DNA from: Pigoraptor vietnamica
Taxonomy: Eukaryota > Opisthokonta > Filasterea
DNA: 13,797 bases
Reading direction: 5' to 3'
Assembly: GCA_943704525.1 (NCBI GenBank)
Contig: CALSCQ010000490.1
Coordinates: 1 to 13,797, forward strand
The notes below the pieces were generated by a model. The model made no database searches. It had not been told where the DNA came from and saw only the letters and a program-made list of their open reading frames with translations. Both the position numbers and the translations under genes were made by a program. Shown here piece after piece: positions 8,458 through 13,797 of the stretch. Position 1 is the stretch's first letter. Each line of letters starts with the position of its first letter.

Positions 8458-11214
8458 ATGGCGCCTGCCTCTGATGCGCCCGTGTTGGTGAGCGCGTCCC
8501 TTGCGCGGCGCCTTGCCGCCCTCGCCCCAGGGTCGCGCGGGCTGCTGGTGGGCGCGCGGGAGGGCGGCCATGACGGCCCCCTCTGCGTGCTTGCGGCCGT
8601 CCGTGCCGACACTCCATCCGCATGTGTGGCCGATATTCCCGCAGGTGGGCGCTTGTGTGCACTGCCTGCGTGCACTGTTACTGGCAACCAACGCACGTGC
8701 CGCAGGTCTCGGGTGTCACGGCCCGTTCTGCGTCGCTGCCGACGCCCAATCAGCCGACGGCGAAGCAAGGGCGCTGGCGGCATCGGTGGGTGTGCCATGT
8801 GTCCACTCACGGTGAGCACCTCCTGAGAGAGCCTTTCTACCCCTCCACAGTGGCCAGAGCACCCCGCGCTTGTCGTCGTCTTCAGTGCCGCCAATGCGCC
8901 AGTGGCCATAGTGAACGGCGAGCGCAGGCCAGTGTCCCTGTGCGAGGCGCTGTGGGAGTCGATGGCCGCTTCCTTCGTCCGCCTGCTTCTGCCGGTGTCA
9001 ACCACGGTGCAGGTTCCGATCAGTTCGCAAGGTTCGTGCCGTCTCCGTGCGTTTCCTGTTCGCCAGTGCTAACGGCATGTCCGCTGCGAAGGGGCCGACG
9101 CGCTCCTGGCAGGCATTGTGCGTGAGGGGCGCTCTGCAGCTGCGGCACTCACGTCGCATCGTGTGTGGGCCGAGAAGACTGCACGGCGAGTACCGATCGA
9201 GCTGTCATCGTGCGATTCCGCTCTCGGCACGTTAATCCAGGCTAAGGTGCGGACACTCCAACATTGGGGCGTGCTGGAGGACGTCTGTGCTTACGCCTCC
9301 GGTGTGCTCAGGGGGAAGGCGACTTCCGATTGCGCGCATGCGCCGCCGTGGCCACGCACGCAGCACCTGCCCCGCGCCTGTGCATCGACCTCGGTATGCC
9401 GCTGTCTGTTCTCCGACCCCTTCTATGCCCCGTGCCCGTCACTCCTCGTTACGCGTTCGGTCCTCTCCTCATGCCTTTGCCCTCGGGTGCAGGAGAGTGC
9501 GATGTATTTCGCGCGCGGCTCTCCCTTGTCGCCGTTGGGTGGTTCCCGCGAACCCTCGCTGCATCGCAGGCTTCGCGTGCCTTGCTCCTCGCCGCCGCCG
9601 CGCAGGCCGAGCGCTGCGTGGAACGGGTGGCCGACGCCGTGCGCCTAGCAGTGGGTCCGACTCGTGTGTTTGGGCTGTGACTGTGCATTGCTCTGTGACG
9701 GTTGCGTCCGAATGAGATGCTGTGCTGGGTGTTGGGTCTGGTCTGCAGTCATGGCCTCTCTGCACGTGTCAGCGGGCCCGCACTCTGGTGCACGTGACCT
9801 CTGTTTGTGGAATGGTGCGCCGTACTCAAGGGCATTTCCTCCCAGGGCTCCGCGGCGCGCTGCGAGCCTGCCGTTGTGCTCTTTACCCCGCCCGAGCACC
9901 CGTTTGGCGTGACAGTGTGCCAGGACCTCGCGGTCGCTGACGACGACGCGGGACAAGGTGCGTCTTGTGGCTGTAGCAGAGGTGGCGTGGGTCTCATTCG
10001 CGCATGTGTGGCGTGGGTCTCATTCGCGCGCGCCCGCAGTGGACCGGCGTCGTGCCCTGCACGAGCGCTATTTTCTTCCGGCAGACCGACCCATGTTTCG
10101 CCTCTCCAATGCCGCCGCTCCACCCGTGCACTCGACCGGCGGTGGGTGCTGCGCCGCCATGTCCTCGTGTCTTGTTGCGCTGTCTAGATACGCTGAACTT
10201 GCGGACTCTTGGCTGCAGGGCGTCTTGCGGATGTGCACGCGGGCCTGCCACCTTCGGGAGGTGCGTTGTTTGTCGTCGCTGTTGCGCGGAGATGTGTGCG
10301 TGCCATCTAGATGCCTCATCCACGTGTTACGACGGCTTCCCCCCCCCCCCCCCCCACCAATCGATGCAGTGGCGGACGGCGTGGCTATCATTGTGCAAGG
10401 GTCATACGACTACTACCATTACATGCAGGACAAATTTGACGACAAGGTAACTGGGTGGCTCTTGCGGTTGCGGTTTGTGCGACGGTGCTAAGGGCTTTTG
10501 TGTGTGCAGGGTTGGGGGTGCGCATATCGCTCTCTGCAGACGATATGCTCGTGGCTTCTGCGCCAGGGGTATGCGACGCGGCCGGTGCCCTCGCACGCGG
10601 ACATCCAGCGTGCGCTCGTGGCGCTGGGCGACAAGGAGGCGGCCTTCGTTGGCTCGCGGCAATGGATAGGGTCGATCGAAGTCAGCTTGTGCTTGGACCA
10701 CTTCTACAATGTGGGTGCAGTGCGCCGGCGGACCCTCCCTGGCCCGCCCTTGTTGCCTGTCCGCACAAGAAAAAGCCCCTCGCGGCTATTGATGCGCTTG
10801 TTGTGCGCAGGTGTCGAGCAAAATTATGGCCCTGAATGCGGGCGCTGAGCTGGCCGGGCGAGGGCGGGAGCTGGCGCGCCACTTTGCGACCCAGGGGACG
10901 CCGGTGATGATTGGTGCGTGGTCCGATGGCGCGGTGGTGGGCTGTAACGAAATGCAAGGCCGCCGTGTGCGTGCGCGTGAGTGACCGAGTGGTCTGTTTC
11001 AGGTGGTGGCGTTCTCGCACACACGATACTGGGCGTGGACTTCAACGAGCGCACCGGCGAGCTGGCGCTGCTGATCCTGGACCCCCACTACACGGGGCAC
11101 GACGACCTCGCGACCGTGCAGAGCAAAGGCTGGTGCGCGTGGCGGCGTCCCGACTTCTTCAACCCGACGGCGCACTACAACTTGTGCCTGCCGCAGCGAC
11201 CCGGCGTCATCTAA
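8458..11214 (+). CDS. UFSP2: UFM1-specific protease 2 (UFSP2), cysteine peptidase
   Basis: Peptidase family C78 enzyme that matures the UFM1 precursor and removes UFM1 from targets. Modelled exons: 8458-8644, 8706-8785, 8851-9031, 9092-9246, 9312-9650, 9846-9957, 10040-10141, 10219-10260, 10370-10446, 10510-10710, 10811-10913, 11003-11214; 596 residues plus TAA (human 469). The C-terminal catalytic domain is highly conserved: [12 protein letters not shown], then [11 protein letters not shown] with nucleophile Cys429, [30 protein letters not shown], and ILDPHYTG with Asp553 and His555, ending [12 protein letters not shown]. The Cys-to-Asp spacing (124) equals the human one, so it should be active. 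The N-terminal half (about residues 1-330) is weakly conserved, Ala-rich and less certain. Segment 9394-9492 is open in frame but intron-like; splicing it out gives 563 residues. Intron 9651-9845 is long and may hide a 39-nt exon (9749-9787). The start ATG is the first in frame after a stop. Shares its promoter with SEC8. Confidence 0.93.
9982..10029. repeat. Imperfect tandem repeat in a UFSP2 intron
   Basis: A 22-bp sequence beginning GTGGCGTGGGTCTCATTCGC occurs at 9982-10003 and again at 10008-10029 (period 26 bp). Both copies are inside intron 9958-10039 (82 nt) and together make up most of it. The second copy abuts the acceptor region. Confidence 0.9.
10339..10355 (+). repeat. C17 homopolymer acting as polypyrimidine tract
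   Basis: Seventeen consecutive C stand 14 nt before the acceptor CAG (10367-10369) of UFSP2 intron 10261-10369, where a polypyrimidine tract is expected. The run length is likely to vary between individuals or reads. Confidence 0.85.
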
Positions 11215-11235
11215 TGAAGTGAGACGCGCTTCGCT
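11215..11235. other. 21-bp spacer between convergent UFSP2 and ARP4 stops
   Basis: The UFSP2 TAA ends at 11214 and the ARP4 stop occupies 11236-11238 on the other strand. No poly(A) signal fits in the gap, so both 3' UTRs must run into the neighbouring gene and the two transcripts must overlap antisense. On the minus strand a CATAAA variant overlaps the ARP4 stop itself. Confidence 0.85.
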
Positions 11236-13530
11236 TTATGGGCAGCGCTTTTCCACAATCGACTTCCCGCTCTCCTCGTACTCCTGTCGTGAAATCCACA
11301 TTTGCTGCGCACGCAACGGGTCAGTCGTAAGTATGCGCGGGTGCTTTGGATCGGGAAATGATGGACCATTACAGGGCAGTGTCGCATCAAGGCCAGTCAA
11401 CATAGGTCAGTGAAAGCAGCGCACCTGGAAAGTGGAAAGGCTCGCGAGTATGCTCCCGCCAATCCAGGCGCTAAACCGGCGCTCCGCCGTTGACGACGGC
11501 GCAAATACCTTGACCTTGGTGCCCTGTGAGTGGTAATTCGCGCGGATGAGCAGAGTACTGCGCTACGCACACAAACAAACACCACGCACCCAGTTACATA
11601 CGCACAGACAACCAGCCACGTGTTGGCGCGCGGCAACTCACCGGAGGCGCCATGCTCGCAATCTCATTCTGGAGCCGCTCGAGGAACCCAGGCGTCAGCG
11701 AATTGCCGCCCGTGGCAATGACGGCGCCGTACATCGACGCGCGAATGTCCACATCGCAAGCGGAGGCGGCGTCGGCGACGAGGCGGCCGAGGCCGGGGCG
11801 CGCGACCTCGACATCGGGGGCCTTTGCCTTGTCCGCGGGGTCCTGTTCAGGTGCCGTGTCACGTGATGCGACCAGCCGACACTGACTTCCGATAGCGCTT
11901 CCCCCCACCCACACACACACCCTCCACACGCATGCCCCCATTCGTACCTTGATGGCATACGCGTCGGGGTTGAACATGATTTCCGGAACACGGAAGCGCT
12001 CGGTCCCAAAGCCCGCGTTGTAGCCGTTCGGGAACTCGTACGACCTCGTTGGGAGATTCGAGAGGACACTGCGAAAGACAAGGAGTTACACGACATGCAG
12101 AACCACACCGCAAAAGCCACCCGCGGCGCACCTCTCGTCATACGGCGTCTCCGACACGTGGGACACGCACGCGTGAAAGTCGTCAAGAAGCGTCTGCACC
12201 GTCATTGACTGGCCGTCAGCAGAGACAAGCGCGTTCAATCGCCGCCGTGTCTAAACTCTCGCTTACACGCAAATCCTCAAGCCTGCAGCGCTCAATGCCT
12301 CCACGCAGAACGACTAGGCACAGATTACGTGGCGTGTCCCACCCGTACAGCGTAATTGTGGAAGCTCTGTGTCGGCCTCAGATCGCGGCGCTCGAACTGC
12401 GGCGGGTCGCCCTCTGCCACGGGCTCACGCGTCTTGACGAGGTACGAAGGGACAATGGGCACCCCAAGCTCGCCCTCGAGGAGGAGGCGGTACTGCGCAG
12501 AGAGAAACGCGCCCGCAATGGACGAGCGACGGATGCCTACGGCAAAAATTTCAGTGAGCAGTCCGCGCAAATAGGCGGGACAGAAACAGGCACCGGCAAA
12601 TCGCGTCAGCCATCGGCCCACCCCTTTGCAGCACAAAGCCGTCGTAAACGGGCGCGACGGACGTCTGACTCGCGCCGCAATCGACCACGAGCCCCGCGTA
12701 CCGTCCCATGGAGAACCTGTTTCCACATGGCGCGTTTTGGCGGGTGATTCGGGGGGCAGGGAACAGTCAAGGAAAGGCATGGCACGCCACGCACAGCCCC
12801 ACGCGGCGATTAGATGGCAGGTACAGGGGAGTGCTGCGGATACGCGCTCAGGACGGCGCTCTTGCACAAGAACAGCGCCGGCACTTTGTGCTTCTCAAAG
12901 GCAATCTCGGACATGCGCTCGCGGGCGGCGCGCGTGTTCCACGAGGGCTCGGCAAGAAGGAGGGGGTGCTGCGCCGGGTCGACGCGCAGGCACGCCCCGT
13001 ACGCGTGGTCCGCGATGGCCTCGTACACGTCCCAGTCGACAACTGCACAGCCCAACAGTCAAATTGTGCCCACACATGCGCGGCCACTTCCCAGCCCACG
13101 TCACTGGGAACTGCGGCACGCGACACGCACCAAGACCGTCCTCCACAGCGCCCCGCATTTCGACGCCCTCGCGGTACAGCGCTGCGCCCGTGCCCACCAC
13201 AAGGCGGGGCGCGGCTGCCTGGGGTGCGCCGTCAACCTCCATGGGCTGTGGCGCATCGCCCGCACGCGCAGCCACCGTCGATGAAAACACGGCCTTGGGA
13301 ACATCCTCGCCCGCGTACCCCGCACGCATTACGTGGGCACCGACATCGAACACTATGGCGCCAACCTCGTCTGCAGGCGCACACACTCAACATGCGCCCG
13401 AAAGCGCGCGTACACACCGACACTCGCACGCGTACAACACACACACGCACACAAACACAGATATACATACATACACATGCATGCAGACCATAAAATCGAA
13501 CTTACCGCCGCCATACACGGCGCCACTCAT
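11236..13530 (-). CDS. ARP4: Actin-related protein 4 / actin-like 6 (BAF53) chromatin subunit
   Basis: Nuclear actin-fold protein; in known eukaryotes it pairs with actin in SWI/SNF-type (BAF), INO80/SWR1 and NuA4 complexes. Modelled exons in order: 13530-13506, 13370-13131, 13042-12844, 12716-12622, 12536-12343, 12193-12132, 12068-11948, 11842-11642, 11523-11425, 11304-11236; all phases fit and give 434 residues (human BAF53A 429). It starts [19 protein letters not shown] and ends [14 protein letters not shown], nearly the human termini. Actin-fold nucleotide segments are visible: phosphate 1 ([16 protein letters not shown]), phosphate 2 ([20 protein letters not shown]) and adenosine ([14 protein letters not shown]). 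Family signatures [25 protein letters not shown] and [14 protein letters not shown] are present. An insert-like stretch (residues about 50-75, [15 protein letters not shown]) matches a variable loop. Intron 12537-12621 ends in TAG rather than CAG. Very secure. Confidence 0.97.
13432..13484. repeat. CA/TA-rich simple repeat in ARP4 intron 1
   Basis: The plus strand runs through imperfect CA and ATAC repeats (ACACACACGCACACAAACAC followed by ATACATACATACACATGCAT). It lies inside the 135-nt first intron of ARP4 (13371-13505), so the sense strand is TG-rich. Confidence 0.75.
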
Positions 13531-13797
13531 TGCTGTGACGAGCTTTCAGCTCCACTGCATACCGCGCGCAGGCCTCGCGTTGAATGCTCTGTTGAAGGAC
13601 GAATAACAGACAGCAAGCACACGCACGGGCCCTCCGCACGCACGTGTCACGACAGCATCACATTGGGCGCCAAAAGGCAACTAAAGTCGGGCCGCGTTGA
13701 GAATAACACTATTGTTTTTCCGATGGTTTCGGGCTCAGGATCATGATTTTCCGACGAAATCTGTGTCATCGGAAAGCTCTCATAATGCACTTTCGAG
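13531..13797 (-). promoter_or_regulatory. Upstream region of ARP4
   Basis: No coding sequence is supported in these 267 bp. On the ARP4 sense strand I see TTTTGGCGCCCAA (plus 13663-13675), which contains an E2F-like TTTGGCGC and a CCAAT box (ATTGG at 13662-13666), and an E-box CACGTG at 13641-13646. Further out, TTTCCGATG/TTTCCGACG occurs three times: 13717-13725, 13748-13756, and inverted at 13767-13775. The far elements may belong to an upstream gene beyond the window. Confidence 0.5.

Noticed and set aside
12626-13606. Long plus-strand open frame opposite ARP4 (326 codons)
   Set aside because: It is antisense to ARP4 exons 1-4, low in complexity (Arg/Thr/His-rich) and passes through the CA repeat of intron 1.
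1-13797. Prokaryotic operon, defence system, mobile element or CRISPR array
   Set aside because: All four loci are spliced eukaryotic housekeeping genes; no transposase, integrase, terminal repeats or spaced repeat array is visible.

Overview
This is a piece of a eukaryotic nuclear genome: GC-rich, gene-dense and intron-rich. I find four protein-coding genes, all with recognisable conserved products and all interrupted by short spliceosomal introns (I model 52 complete ones, mostly 57-150 nt). Donors are usually GTGNGT or GTRNGT, acceptors CAG, and many introns have a CTGAC- or CTAAC-like branch site near the 3' end. The gene set (Pcf11, exocyst Sec8, the UFM1 protease UFSP2, actin-related protein Arp4) fits a free-living unicellular eukaryote, perhaps an opisthokont-grade protist or an early-diverging fungus. 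The UFM1 protease argues against most Dikarya, which lack the UFM1 pathway. I cannot name the species.

Layout. 1-130 is the end of an intron; 131-2129 (+) is the 3' part of a PCF11 gene (7 exons here; the 5' half of its CTD-interacting domain lies outside the window). 2130-2394 is a short convergent spacer. 2395-8277 (-) is a complete SEC8/EXOC4 gene of 27 exons encoding about 1,035-1,046 residues. 8278-8457 is a 180-bp divergent promoter with a CCAAT box and a TCACGTGA palindrome. 8458-11214 (+) is a complete UFSP2-type gene of 12 exons with an intact Cys/Asp/His catalytic set. Only 21 bp separate its stop codon from that of the next gene. 11236-13530 (-) is a complete ARP4/BAF53 (actin-like 6) gene of 10 exons, 434 residues. 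13531-13797 is its upstream region.

The four genes are housekeeping genes of unrelated pathways (mRNA 3'-end formation, vesicle tethering, UFM1 processing, chromatin remodelling), placed tail-to-tail and head-to-head as is common in compact genomes. I see no operon-like system, mobile element, CRISPR array, tRNA or rRNA, and no evidence of an undescribed system. The points worth a second look concern gene structure: a probable GC-AG intron, stop-free introns of 3n length, outlier long introns, intronic tandem repeats, and the very tight convergent pair. Exon boundaries were deduced by hand from splice signals, reading phase and conservation recalled from human orthologues. Each of the three complete gene models closes in frame from start to stop, and the PCF11 model runs in frame from position 131 to its stop.
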